64,000 bases of DNA from Bacteroidota bacterium (GTDB lineage: Bacteria; Bacteroidota; Ignavibacteria; Kryptoniales; JAKASW01): assembly GCA_023381615.1 (NCBI GenBank), contig JAMCQL010000067.1:1-64000 (forward strand), read 5' to 3'. A model generated the notes under the pieces. It saw only the letters and a program-made list of their open reading frames with translations, did not search any database and was not told the DNA's origin. A program made the position numbers and the translations under genes. Numbering within the stretch: the stretch's first letter is position 1; every line of letters begins with the position of its first letter. This document shows, one piece after another, positions 1-8,857 of this stretch.

Positions 1-90
1 TCCAGAAATACTGTATTTCCCGCACTCGATCTCCTCTACTACCTTTCGTCTGAATGCCTCGCTGTATCGTATACATCTCGTTCTCTCCAT
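1..90 (-). CDS. IS3-family transposase OrfA, N-terminal part (runs off window)
   Basis: Thirty codons on the minus strand, from an ATG at 88-90 down to base 1. The peptide starts MERTRCIRYSEAFRRKVVEE, a pattern typical of the helix-turn-helix OrfA of IS3/IS911-type transposases (Y-S-x-x-F-[RK]-x-x-V-V-x-x-I). A strong Shine-Dalgarno (aaggag) lies about 9 bases upstream of the ATG. The rest of the protein is outside the window. OrfA binds the element ends and is normally fused by frameshifting to the catalytic OrfB. The family call rests on a short stretch, but the start, ribosome binding site and motif agree. Confidence 0.6.
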   Translation of the reverse strand, partial: MERTRCIRYSEAFRRKVVEEIECGKYSISG

Positions 91-156
91 AGGTTATTAA
101 CTCCTTATGTGGATAACTCCTCCACATTCTTTGAAGTGTCAACCTATTTCAGGACA
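1..156 (-). mobile_element. Left end of an IS3-like insertion sequence
   Basis: Read on the minus strand, the sequence begins TGTCCTGAAATAGGTTGACA (from base 156 downward), followed by a short leader and the OrfA start. A tip starting TG with this kind of sequence is typical of IS3-group inverted repeats. Immediately to the right, from about 157, the reading frame of a DUF4402 protein begins in mid-domain, which marks the junction. The other end of the element is outside the window, so the inverted repeat and target duplication cannot be checked here. Confidence 0.55.
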
Positions 157-556
157 AGACAGTCTTACCCTGACAGCCACAGGAACGCTTGGTTTCGGGA
201 CAGTTGTCGCCGGCACGACGCCTGCGTTATTAAGCGCGCAAACAAATGGCAGCGCGCCAATGTTCACTGCCACTGGAGACGGCGGTCATGTTCTTACGGT
301 AACATATCTGGCGACTGCATCGTTAACGGGACCCGGTACGGCGCTCACCTTCACGCCAAGTGTTTACGGTGATGTTTCATCTGGCAACCAATCCGGTTCG
401 ACTACAGTAGCGAGCGGATCTACTGTTCACTTGACAGGATCAACGGGCAGCGCGGGAAATTACTACTTCTGGCTCGGTGGAGCATTGAGTGCAATTCCTT
501 CTTCACAGACACCCGGCAGCTACACCGGCACATTTACTCTTTCGGTCAACTACTAA
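157..556 (+). pseudogene. DUF4402-type surface protein, 5' end removed by the IS
   Basis: From 157 the frame reads a DUF4402-like domain: a strand with L-G-F-G-T-V-V-A-G-T near its start, long Thr/Ser/Gly-rich strands, and the closing G-S-Y-T-G-T-F-T-L-S-V-N-Y typical of the family C-terminus. DUF4402 proteins are small secreted proteins of the Bacteroidota and Proteobacteria with a signal peptide followed by a beta-sandwich. Here the signal peptide and first strands are missing and replaced by the IS end. An ATG at 107 would start within the IS and give a chimeric 149-residue product without a signal peptide, so I treat the gene as interrupted. A strong terminator follows the stop. Confidence 0.6.
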
Positions 557-587
557 ATAATTTTCTGAGCTTCCTGCAGCTCGTGAC

Positions 588-630
588 AATAAGGGCTTGA
601 CACGGTTCGTGTTAAGCCCTTATTCTTTTG
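588..630 (+). terminator. Rho-independent terminator after the DUF4402 gene
   Basis: The arms AATAAGGGCTT (588-598) and AAGCCCTTATT (614-624) pair perfectly, and the stem is extended inward by GACAC/GTGTT. The sequence CTTTTG follows the right arm. It sits 30 bases after the DUF4402 stop codon. Confidence 0.75.
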
Positions 631-800
631 TGCGCTTTCCGGCTGAGCGATCTGCAACTCAACCCAAGCAATTCTTTCCTATCATTGATGTCCCCCCAAA
701 TATTTTTCGAGCGATGATAGCCGCGCTTGATGAGACAACGTGAACGTAGTATTTTCTTTTTTGCAAATTATATACTTGGACTAAAATGTGGAGTGATAAT

Positions 801-1421
801 ATGGAGAAAAGGCAAGTTCCTTTGGCTCTGTTTTTAGACATTGGTGGTGTCCTATTGACAAACGGCTGGGATCACAACTCGCGCAAGGAAGCCGCCAACA
901 AGTTTGGGCTCGATTACGAAGAGATGAACGAGCGACACCATTTGACGTACGATACTTTCGAATCAGGGAAGCTCAGCCTGGATGAATATTTGGACCGCGT
1001 AGTGTTTTACGATGAAAGGCGTTTCTCACATGAAGATTTCAAGGCATTCATGTACGACCAGTCGCAGCCGTTCCCGGAAATGCTGGAGCTGATAAGGAAT
1101 TTGAAAGCAAAGTATAACCTCAAGGTTGGCGTGGTAAGCAATGAAGGACGCGAGCTGACCGAGTATCGAATCAAAAAGTTCGGCCTTGGCAAGTTTGTGG
1201 ATTTCTTTATATCCTCATGCTTCGTTCATTTCAGAAAGCCGGATGCGGATATCTATCGGATAGCCCTGGACGTTGCACAGGTCTCACCGGACAAGTCGGT
1301 TTACATCGACGACCGAGCAATGTTCGTGAACATGGCGCAGGGGCTTGGAATAAACAGCATACGCCACACAAGTTACCAGGCTACGCGCTCGGCACTCGAC
1401 TCTTTCGGGCTTTCAATGTAA
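801..1421 (+). CDS. HAD-superfamily hydrolase (HAD-IA type)
   Basis: The protein is about 206 residues, a normal length for a HAD-IA phosphatase. Motif I is degenerate (L-F-L-D-I-G-G-V-L, with the nucleophile Asp but Gly in place of the usual second Asp), as in many DUF/epoxide-hydrolase-like or yihX-like HADs that read D-x-G-G-V-L. Motif II is V-V-S-N-E, the motif III lysine lies in F-R-K-P-D-A-D-I-Y, and motif IV is Y-I-D-D-R. An alpha-helical cap lies between motifs I and II. The closest named relatives in architecture are alpha-D-glucose-1-phosphate phosphatase-type HADs, but the substrate cannot be read from sequence. An in-frame ATG at 786 exists, but the ATG at 801 has GGAG seven bases upstream and is preferred. 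Confidence 0.8.
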   Translation: MEKRQVPLALFLDIGGVLLTNGWDHNSRKEAANKFGLDYEEMNERHHLTYDTFESGKLSLDEYLDRVVFYDERRFSHEDFKAFMYDQSQPFPEMLELIRNLKAKYNLKVGVVSNEGRELTEYRIKKFGLGKFVDFFISSCFVHFRKPDADIYRIALDVAQVSPDKSVYIDDRAMFVNMAQGLGINSIRHTSYQATRSALDSFGLSM

Positions 1422-1828
1422 CGATGAAACCCCGTTAAGTATGCCGCAAAAACAGGTTTTTGTTTTGAACAGGAGAGCCACTCCACCTTGACTGAGATAG
1501 CTGCCGATTTGCCGCACCGTTGATTTGAGGGTATCTCGAAAAACCCCAAAATATTTTTCACCGCAAAGGCGCGAAGTCGCAGAGTATCTTTTTTATAATT
1601 TTTTCTCAGCGTCTTTGCGTCTCCGCGGTGAAACAAATTAGTTTTTAGAGATGCCCTTGAATTAGAAAGAAATGAGGCAGCGTTTTTTGCTGCGAGCAAC
1701 CGCCGGAATGCCTCACTTCCTTCATTGAAACTCTCGCCTTCTTGGGATTCACGATTCTTCAACTGTGTGAAATTTATCGTAGAAGCAAAGAGTAACATGC
1801 TTGCGAGAATAATATTTAGAGACATCAT
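1373..1828 (-). CDS. Short secreted hypothetical protein, C-terminus read through a repeat
   Basis: A 151-codon frame begins MMSLNIILASMLLFAS, a plausible signal peptide, behind a good ribosome binding site (AAGGAGG about 8 bases upstream). It lies 73 bases downstream of the TonB receptor gene and on the same strand, so it could be co-transcribed. The middle of the frame is made of the palindromic repeat at 1557-1633 and the tail overlaps the 3' end of the HAD gene, so only about the first 80 residues look like original coding sequence. I recognise no domain. Probably a small decayed or repeat-extended gene. Confidence 0.3.
   Translation of the reverse strand: MMSLNIILASMLLFASTINFTQLKNRESQEGESFNEGSEAFRRLLAAKNAASFLSNSRASLKTNLFHRGDAKTLRKNYKKDTLRLRAFAVKNILGFFEIPSNQRCGKSAAISVKVEWLSCSKQKPVFAAYLTGFHRYIESPKESSAERVAW
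1557..1633. repeat. Palindromic intergenic repeat (CGCAGAG type), copy 1
   Basis: The arms tttcaccgc (1557-1565) and gcggtgaaa (1625-1633) bracket a region with imperfectly paired CGCAGAG / CTCAGCG and CTTTGCGTCTCCGCGG segments. The same vocabulary (gcggagacgcagag, cgcagaga) occurs again in the element at 23130-23242. This 'gcagagacgcagag' palindrome is a familiar dispersed repeat in environmental genomes. It could form a long hairpin in RNA. Confidence 0.6.
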
Positions 1829-1900
1829 TTTTCTTTCCTCCTTTTTGTGGTTTATGAAAATGCAGAATGGGCTTAGCTGCGGTGATTTTCGACCCGGCCT

Positions 1901-4132
1901 TTAAATGTTAATCACAGTTCCAATGACTACGGTTCTCTGTCCGAAGTAGCTTCTTATACCAGTTTTGCTCGAGTAATCTGGTGTGTATGTGTAGTCAAAA
2001 ACGTTGTGGATGTTCAGCACATTCAGCCCTTCCACATAGAACACCGTGAAGTACTTATCAAAGAGTCGTGCCAGATATGTTAACCTTACATCGAGTCGGC
2101 GGTAATCGGGGTAGCGAGCCGCGTATGGCATTCCATAAATAGGCTCGTAAACTTTCATCTCCGGATGATAAACCGAACCTACAACGGGCGTGTAGGGTCT
2201 TCCTGTGGCGTATTTGAAATTCATGCCTATTTGCCATGCGTCGGTTATGTTGTACTTCGCAACCAGAGTAAAATTGTGAGTGACATCAAACGAACTCGGC
2301 GCTAATCCATCGCTGTATAACCATTTCCGTTTTGTATCAATGTACCCGTACGACACCCAGCCGCTCAAGCCAAATGGGAGATCGCCCTTGGCAATTATAT
2401 CAGCACCTCTCGCGTAACCGTAACCGCCGTTGTCGAAATTATAAACCGCATTAGAGTCGGGAAGGTGAGTATAGTTTTTCTGATAAGTCTCTATTCTGAA
2501 CTCAGTCCCTTCCCATGGTGAATAATCGTATCCCAGAACATAATGCACCGCTTTCATCGGCAGTAAGTGTGGATTGCCATCGGTGCCGCTGTAAAGGCGG
2601 AAGTCTTGGTATTCGTGAAAGAGCCCGAGGCTGAATCTCAGCGTTGATGCTGAACTGAGTCTGTATCCTACTGTAAATCTTGGATCGAGCCATGATGTTT
2701 TTATTTTGTCAACATAGTCGCCCCTCAATCCCGCGGCAGCAAACAAGTTTGAAATAGATGCGACGTCTCTTCTCTCAATTTCAACATAAGCGCCGAATCT
2801 GGTTGCGGAAAATTTCTTATCGATCAATTTTGACTCAGATCCCGGGCGGATGTCATACTGAAAACTGGGGACTGCGCCGGTAAATGATTCTTCGCGACTT
2901 TCTATCTCACCTCCGAAAGAAACTTTGAGTTCGTTCCATTGGTGATCCTCTATGTCGGAGCGAATTTCTCTAATCCCGTCAACTTTCTTCAAGTTTAACA
3001 AACCTAACAACCATGTGTCCTCATAATTTGATGCCGATATGCTTGTTTGCATCAGGAAATTCTCACCGATCACATCGGTGTGTTGAAGATTGATCAGATA
3101 ATTTGTTGACTTTCCGGTGAAAACCCCGTCGAACTCCGGGCGATCGACGTTGACGCCTTCATTATCCGACGAGGCAAGAAATAGAAGTTTCACTTTTCCA
3201 GTTTGTGAATATTTGTAGATCATTGACGCATTCAAATCCTGGGATGACGGTGCAGAAGAAAACTTATCCATTCCGCCGTTCAGCAGAAAAATTGGTTTCG
3301 TGAAATTCTTTCGCGCGTACAGGCGGATTCCTAATTTGTTGTCCAATATTGGGATATCGAGACCTGCTGATGCATTGGCTAAAGAAAGCCCGATGCTAAG
3401 CGCTCGATTCTCCGGAAACCCTTTTGTTCTTAGATCGAGAACACCAGACAGGGCATTGCCGTACTTCACGGAAAAGCCGCCGCTCGAGAAGTACATCTCA
3501 CCAATTGCACTTGTGTTCAAGTTTGAGAATAACCCGCCGTATGGCGACTCGTATGTGTAGGGATTGTAGAGGGAAGCCTGATCGATCAGCACGAGGGTCT
3601 CAGAAGGATCACCGCCGCGAACATAAAGTTCTGAGCTTTCGGATACCTGCGTCAAGCCCGGTAGCGTTTTCAGTGATTGAAAAATGTCCGCTGCTCCACC
3701 GGGAGTTGTAACGACATCCATAGAGGTCATCGTTAAGCCTTTACCCGGCTCACTTCCAAATGAACTTGCAGTAACCTCGACGTTTTCCGTAATGATCTGC
3801 GACTGTTTTAAGACTATGTTTACATTATATCGATGTTCAGGCAAGACGGAGACTTGGCGGTTGAACTTTTTGTATCCAACTGCGCTGGATGTAATCTCGA
3901 CATTTCCGACTGCTCTAGTGCTAAACGAAAACGCTCCGTTGTCATCGGCAACCTGTCCTTCTCCCGTTGAGGTGATGAACACATTTGCATAGGGGATTGG
4001 ACTGCCGGAATCATCTTTTACTGTTCCAGATATGACAGCAGGCTTAGCTTTTATCTCTTTTTCTTGAGCGGATGATGCAGCGCTGAGCAGGGAAGACATC
4101 AAAATCACTGCGATTACTTTTGAGAGATTCAT
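1901..4132 (-). CDS. TonB-dependent outer membrane receptor
   Basis: The 743-residue protein has a signal peptide (MNLSKVIAVILMSSLLSAAS, cleaved near A-Q-E). A carboxypeptidase-regulatory-like domain at about residues 33-112 contains G-T-V-K-D-D-S-G-S-P-I-P-Y-A-N-V. The plug follows at about 120-230, with D-I-F-Q-S-L-K-T-L-P-G-L and the plug signature E-L-Y-V-R-G-G-D-P-S-E-T-L-V-L-I-D. The rest is a beta-barrel ending in an aromatic-poor but typical V-I-G-T-V-I-N-I strand. Such receptors import a ligand across the outer membrane using TonB energy. There is no SusD partner, so this is not a classical polysaccharide locus. Upstream by 12 bases on the same strand is a TPR protein, and further up a winged-helix regulator and a CPBP protease. 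The ligand is unknown. Length is short for a SusC but normal for this receptor class. Confidence 0.9.
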   Translation of the reverse strand: MNLSKVIAVILMSSLLSAASSAQEKEIKAKPAVISGTVKDDSGSPIPYANVFITSTGEGQVADDNGAFSFSTRAVGNVEITSSAVGYKKFNRQVSVLPEHRYNVNIVLKQSQIITENVEVTASSFGSEPGKGLTMTSMDVVTTPGGAADIFQSLKTLPGLTQVSESSELYVRGGDPSETLVLIDQASLYNPYTYESPYGGLFSNLNTSAIGEMYFSSGGFSVKYGNALSGVLDLRTKGFPENRALSIGLSLANASAGLDIPILDNKLGIRLYARKNFTKPIFLLNGGMDKFSSAPSSQDLNASMIYKYSQTGKVKLLFLASSDNEGVNVDRPEFDGVFTGKSTNYLINLQHTDVIGENFLMQTSISASNYEDTWLLGLLNLKKVDGIREIRSDIEDHQWNELKVSFGGEIESREESFTGAVPSFQYDIRPGSESKLIDKKFSATRFGAYVEIERRDVASISNLFAAAGLRGDYVDKIKTSWLDPRFTVGYRLSSASTLRFSLGLFHEYQDFRLYSGTDGNPHLLPMKAVHYVLGYDYSPWEGTEFRIETYQKNYTHLPDSNAVYNFDNGGYGYARGADIIAKGDLPFGLSGWVSYGYIDTKRKWLYSDGLAPSSFDVTHNFTLVAKYNITDAWQIGMNFKYATGRPYTPVVGSVYHPEMKVYEPIYGMPYAARYPDYRRLDVRLTYLARLFDKYFTVFYVEGLNVLNIHNVFDYTYTPDYSSKTGIRSYFGQRTVVIGTVINI

Positions 4133-4144
4133 TTCATAACTCCA

Positions 4145-4972
4145 TTACTTTTGCACAGCGGAAGCCATTTTCTTCTTTAACTCGGGAAGCAAAGAATATT
4201 TTACCCTTGCATAGTTCGGTTGGCTTTGTAAAGCTTTCTCGTAAACATTAAGAGCATCGGCGTATCGCCCTTTTTTCTCATACGCCATTCCTAACCATGC
4301 GAGAGCGTCTTCATACCCCCAATTGGGATTGAGGCTGTTCAGTGTGTCTTTGCCGGACTTCTCTCTCTCGTAGAGCGCAATTGATTTACTGAGGTACTCA
4401 ATCGCTTGATCGACACTCCCGCCGAAGAACGAAGGCGTGTTTAGTTTTGAAATTCCGAAAACCAAATAAGCCCTTGGGTTAGTGGAGTCGTTAGAAATCG
4501 CTTCCTTCAGAAGTTGATCGCTTTTCGGGCCAAGAATAGATCCTTTTAACCAACTGTGGGCTATCTCGATTCCGTAGATCGCGGCAAGGAGCGATTGTGG
4601 TTCTGACCAGTCGCTGTACTTTTCGGTCAGGCTTTCTGCGGACTCTTCGGTTTGATCGGCAAATTGGCCATAGATTTTGTCTTGCTTTGTTGCCATTCCG
4701 TAGGTCATGAGTCGATAGCCTGCGTATGCCGTGTAGTACTTTACGAGTTTATTCTGAGGTGACATAATTGCGGCTCGCTCAAGGATAGCATATCCGCGAA
4801 GCATTTGGTCCTTATTCCATGTTAAGTATCCCTCTTCGGTCAAGTTTTTGCCTTGTGCAATAAGTGAGTCAATCACTGAGTCGAGGTTTGATCTTATTGC
4901 ATTTTGACCGAATGAAGTTGAAGCGTGTGCAACTGCAAAGAGCGTTATTGCGAGTAAAAAATTTGTCCTCAT
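4145..4972 (-). CDS. Secreted TPR-repeat protein
   Basis: The 275-residue protein has an N-terminal signal peptide (MRTNFLLAITLFAVAHAS, ending near F-G-Q). It then has alpha-helical repeats, the last a clear TPR at about 215-250 (E-D-A-L-A-W-L-G-M-A-Y-E-K-K-G-R-Y-A-D-A-L). Such periplasmic TPR proteins usually hold complexes together. Its gene ends 12 bases before the TonB receptor starts, so the two are almost certainly co-transcribed and may act together at the outer membrane. No enzyme motif is visible. Confidence 0.8.
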   Translation of the reverse strand: MRTNFLLAITLFAVAHASTSFGQNAIRSNLDSVIDSLIAQGKNLTEEGYLTWNKDQMLRGYAILERAAIMSPQNKLVKYYTAYAGYRLMTYGMATKQDKIYGQFADQTEESAESLTEKYSDWSEPQSLLAAIYGIEIAHSWLKGSILGPKSDQLLKEAISNDSTNPRAYLVFGISKLNTPSFFGGSVDQAIEYLSKSIALYEREKSGKDTLNSLNPNWGYEDALAWLGMAYEKKGRYADALNVYEKALQSQPNYARVKYSLLPELKKKMASAVQK

Positions 4973-5034
4973 TGTTTTTCTCTCCTCTTTTTGTAAAGTT
5001 CTTTGATTTTTAAAGTGCAGTCACAAAAAAATTT

Positions 5035-5334
5035 CTATTTCTTCTTGAGTAATTTCTCTAATGTGTCAACATAGTGCTCGAGTGCACGGCGGCCCTTTTC
5101 GGTGATCTTGTACGTGGAAAGGGGTTTCCTATCGACGAATCTCTTTTTTGAAGACACGTAGCCGGCGTCTTCAAGTTTCTTAAGATGGATACTGAGATTG
5201 CCGTCTGTAGTTTTCACCTTGTCTCTTAGGAAAGTGAAGTCAGCTCCTTCTACGCCGATGAGGGCAGCCACTATCGTTAATCTTATCCTCGAGTGGAGGA
5301 CATCGTCTATTTGCTGGTAATCGAAATCGCTCAT
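5035..5334 (-). CDS. Winged-helix transcriptional regulator (HTH_34/ArsR-like)
   Basis: The 99-residue protein is a single winged helix. Helix 2-3 is L-T-I-V-A-A-L-I-G-V-E-G-A-D-F-T-F-L-R-D-K-V, the recognition region D-G-N-L-S-I-H-L-K-K-L-E-D-A-G-Y-V, and the wing R-K-P-L-S-T-Y-K-I-T-E-K-G-R-R-A-L. This matches the small 'HTH_34' regulators that usually sit beside membrane-protein genes. There is no ligand-binding or metal-binding domain. It is encoded 60 bases upstream of the TPR gene on the same strand and probably regulates this cluster. Confidence 0.85.
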   Translation of the reverse strand: MSDFDYQQIDDVLHSRIRLTIVAALIGVEGADFTFLRDKVKTTDGNLSIHLKKLEDAGYVSSKKRFVDRKPLSTYKITEKGRRALEHYVDTLEKLLKKK

Positions 5335-5369
5335 TTCACGTCAGTTATTGTCATGCTGTTTTTCTACAA

Positions 5370-5486
5370 TTAATAAAATACTAAACCCGGTATGATCTGA
5401 AAAAGGGCCATCATGCTAAAGATGACAGGCGTCAACATCAAGAAGACCATTCGAGCCAGCAGGTTATATGTGAACAGCTTTTTCAT
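5370..5486 (-). pseudogene. 38-residue remnant of a membrane-protein paralogue
   Basis: This frame (MKKLFTYNLLARMVFLML..., 38 residues) ends M-M-A-L-F-Q-I-I-P-G-L-V-F-Y. The same ten residues F-Q-I-I-P-G-L-V-F-Y occur near the C-terminus of the 201-residue membrane protein encoded at 6391-6996. It therefore looks like the 3' end of a second copy fused to a new start. It lies between the CPBP protease and the regulator gene. It could be translated as a tiny membrane peptide, but a relic is more likely. Confidence 0.45.
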
Positions 5487-5504
5487 TTTGCAATAGTTAA
5501 AATG

Positions 5505-6266
5505 TCAGCGCGGCGGAATCGATGTCTGAACAATGTCCATGCACCAATGAATGAACACTCCGTAGAACATGCATCTGATCGAATAAATACCGTAACCGCC
5601 GCCTACGGACACTGCGATTATCAAGATGACGATCTGAGTAGTCTCAAGGAAACCCATGTGTGATGACAGTAGATAGCGTGGATAGTGGTACAGTCCGAAC
5701 ATTACTGCCGACAAGAGAATCCCCTTGTGCTTTCCCAGTCCCGCGGTGAATCGTGTGAGCAAGAAGCCGCGGAATATGAATTCTTCCATAACGATCGGCA
5801 CAAGGAAAAAAAGCGAGGAGACCGTGAACATATTTGACAAAGCGTATGGCAGCATACTTATTTTTCCGATTGCAAGGAGATAAACAGGTATGCTGAAAAA
5901 TCCCATGGCAATCGCAACAGTCAAGTGGAAAAGAACTCCCTTCGTCGGAATCAGGCAAGTATGCAGCCCCTGCCTTCTTACTACCAAAGCAGCTATGAAC
6001 GGCAAAAGGAAGACCGCGTACAGCAGCGATGAATAAACCATGCTTGCCGTCGTCAGATTGGAGGTATCGTGAACGGGTTTCAAAACCGCTGCTGACACGA
6101 CCACGATCACGCCGAGAATAGCGAAGAGGAATAGAGCTGTTCGCACTTCGGTTTGCGGCCTCTCAAACACTGGAAGTGACGGTCGCTCCACTTTGAATAG
6201 TACAAGAAAAATGACGACAAGGATAATTGGAACGAAGTATCCCAGGATGACCGGCGCAGCATTCAT
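5505..6266 (-). CDS. CPBP-family intramembrane metalloprotease
   Basis: The 253-residue protein has about eight hydrophobic segments. The family motifs are present in order: E-E-F-I-F-R (EExxxR, about residues 161-166), F-G-L-Y-H (FxxxH, about 190-194), and a late His in F-I-H-W-C-M-D (about 238-244). These residues form the zinc site of CPBP (Rce1/CAAX-like) glutamic proteases, which cleave within the membrane and in bacteria often serve bacteriocin maturation or immunity. It is encoded within the minus-strand cluster that also holds the winged-helix regulator. The substrate is unknown. Confidence 0.85.
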   Translation of the reverse strand: MNAAPVILGYFVPIILVVIFLVLFKVERPSLPVFERPQTEVRTALFLFAILGVIVVVSAAVLKPVHDTSNLTTASMVYSSLLYAVFLLPFIAALVVRRQGLHTCLIPTKGVLFHLTVAIAMGFFSIPVYLLAIGKISMLPYALSNMFTVSSLFFLVPIVMEEFIFRGFLLTRFTAGLGKHKGILLSAVMFGLYHYPRYLLSSHMGFLETTQIVILIIAVSVGGGYGIYSIRCMFYGVFIHWCMDIVQTSIPPR

Positions 6267-6390
6267 TCAAAGTCTCCTATCATAGTGGCAATGTACTGGC
6301 GCATAAATTCGATGGGCCATCCCGCAGGAGCAATTTCCCCGATAGCGCATCGCTGGTTGTCTTTCGTCTGTCGATGCAAATCGAAGCCGC

Positions 6391-6996
6391 TCACTTCGTG
6401 TCTCCGCTCGCGTTGCTCTTCTTCGAGTTTCTGTAGAATACGAGACCCGGGATAATCTGAAAAAGAATCATCATCGAGCCAAATATGGGAAGCGTAACGA
6501 GGCCTTTCACTGCAAACATTGCAAGAGCGCCGACCCACCAGGCGATTCCGACCATCGTCACCCACTTCAGCCTGTAGACGAGCGAACTCATCGTGTAAGC
6601 GGCACCCATTACCGTGGCAATCGCAGGGGAAATCGCCCAGGAGTGGAGGGCACCGGCGAGAGGCGCGGCGAAGCCAAGTATCGTCATAGTAATGCCGCAG
6701 CTTGCCCAGATGAGACCTACCAGCTTTCCTCCGAACGCCCATGTTCTCGTTTTGGTGTGCTCCTTCATCCCTGCAAGGATCGAGAAAAGCCAACCGATTC
6801 CTATAGTTATGATCCAAATCCAACCGCTTATGTCTCCGTTACCAGTCAGTACCGCACCATAAGTTACGAAGATTCCCACCGTGACAAGTATGCCCCAGAA
6901 GATGTAAGATTTACCGTTGTCAAACGTGAACTGCCGGCTTTCTTCCATCATCCGCTTTATCAGGGCTACGTCCTCAATTGCCTTCTGTTGGTCCAT
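6391..6996 (-). CDS. Multi-pass membrane protein of unknown function
   Basis: The 201-residue protein starts with a charged segment (MDQQKAIEDVALIKRMMEES) followed by about six transmembrane helices. It ends with F-Q-I-I-P-G-L-V-F-Y and a short basic tail. The architecture resembles small membrane proteins found next to HTH_34/PadR regulators. I do not recognise a named function. The ribosome binding site (aaggagaaac) precedes the ATG. A fragment of a related gene lies 900 bases downstream (5370-5486), so the family has been duplicated here. Confidence 0.75.
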   Translation of the reverse strand: MDQQKAIEDVALIKRMMEESRQFTFDNGKSYIFWGILVTVGIFVTYGAVLTGNGDISGWIWIITIGIGWLFSILAGMKEHTKTRTWAFGGKLVGLIWASCGITMTILGFAAPLAGALHSWAISPAIATVMGAAYTMSSLVYRLKWVTMVGIAWWVGALAMFAVKGLVTLPIFGSMMILFQIIPGLVFYRNSKKSNASGDTK

Positions 6997-7120
6997 CTTG
7001 TTTCTCCTTTTTAAAGTTCTTTAATTCTCAAAGTAAGTTACACCTTTGGAACGTTATTGTCAAGTGCAAAGAGAAAAATTTTCCCGCTTGCACTTTCTTC
7101 ATGTTTCTTCAGCAAACAGC

Positions 7121-7178
7121 AATGAATTATCTCGCCGCAAGCGGCGAGGTATCCTGTCATGCCCGAGCGTTTTTATCG
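7121..7178 (+). repeat. 58-bp palindromic repeat, copy 1
   Basis: The sequence contains the perfect palindrome CTCGCCGCAAGCGGCGAG apart from its centre, followed by tatcctgtcatgcccga. A second copy lies in opposite orientation at 32813-32870 and differs at only three positions of 58. It is extragenic in both places, here upstream of the tyrosine phenol-lyase gene. Confidence 0.85.
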
Positions 7179-7370
7179 TGCATCAAATTAATCATAGAAA
7201 ATGATCGCTCAGAATCCGTAGCTACCGACGTAAGAGGTTGAGTGGAAAAGAGAACAACAGAACGCACAAATGGAATCACCGATTTGTTAATTGTATTTTC
7301 GTGATTTGCATCGTTATCTGTTGTTGTGTCCGCTGTTTTCCGCATTGAATCTCTCTCATCGAGCGGGTAA

Positions 7371-8801
<1,431 letters not shown>

Positions 8802-8809
8802 AATAATTT

Positions 8810-8838
8810 GGAGCCGGAGAAAATCCGGCTCCGTTTCT
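8810..8838 (+). terminator. Terminator after tyrosine phenol-lyase gene
   Basis: GGAGCCGGA (8810-8818) and TCCGGCTCC (8824-8832) form a perfect 9-bp stem with a GAAAA loop, followed by gtttct. It lies 8 bases after the stop codon and before the MFS gene. Confidence 0.75.
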
Positions 8839-8857
8839 CACCCGATAAAATCATGTA

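Noticed and set aside
6263-6823. 186-codon minus-strand frame overlapping the membrane protein gene
   Set aside because: It is the alternate frame of a clear membrane protein; sequence is rich in Arg/His/Asp without structure, typical of a shadow frame.
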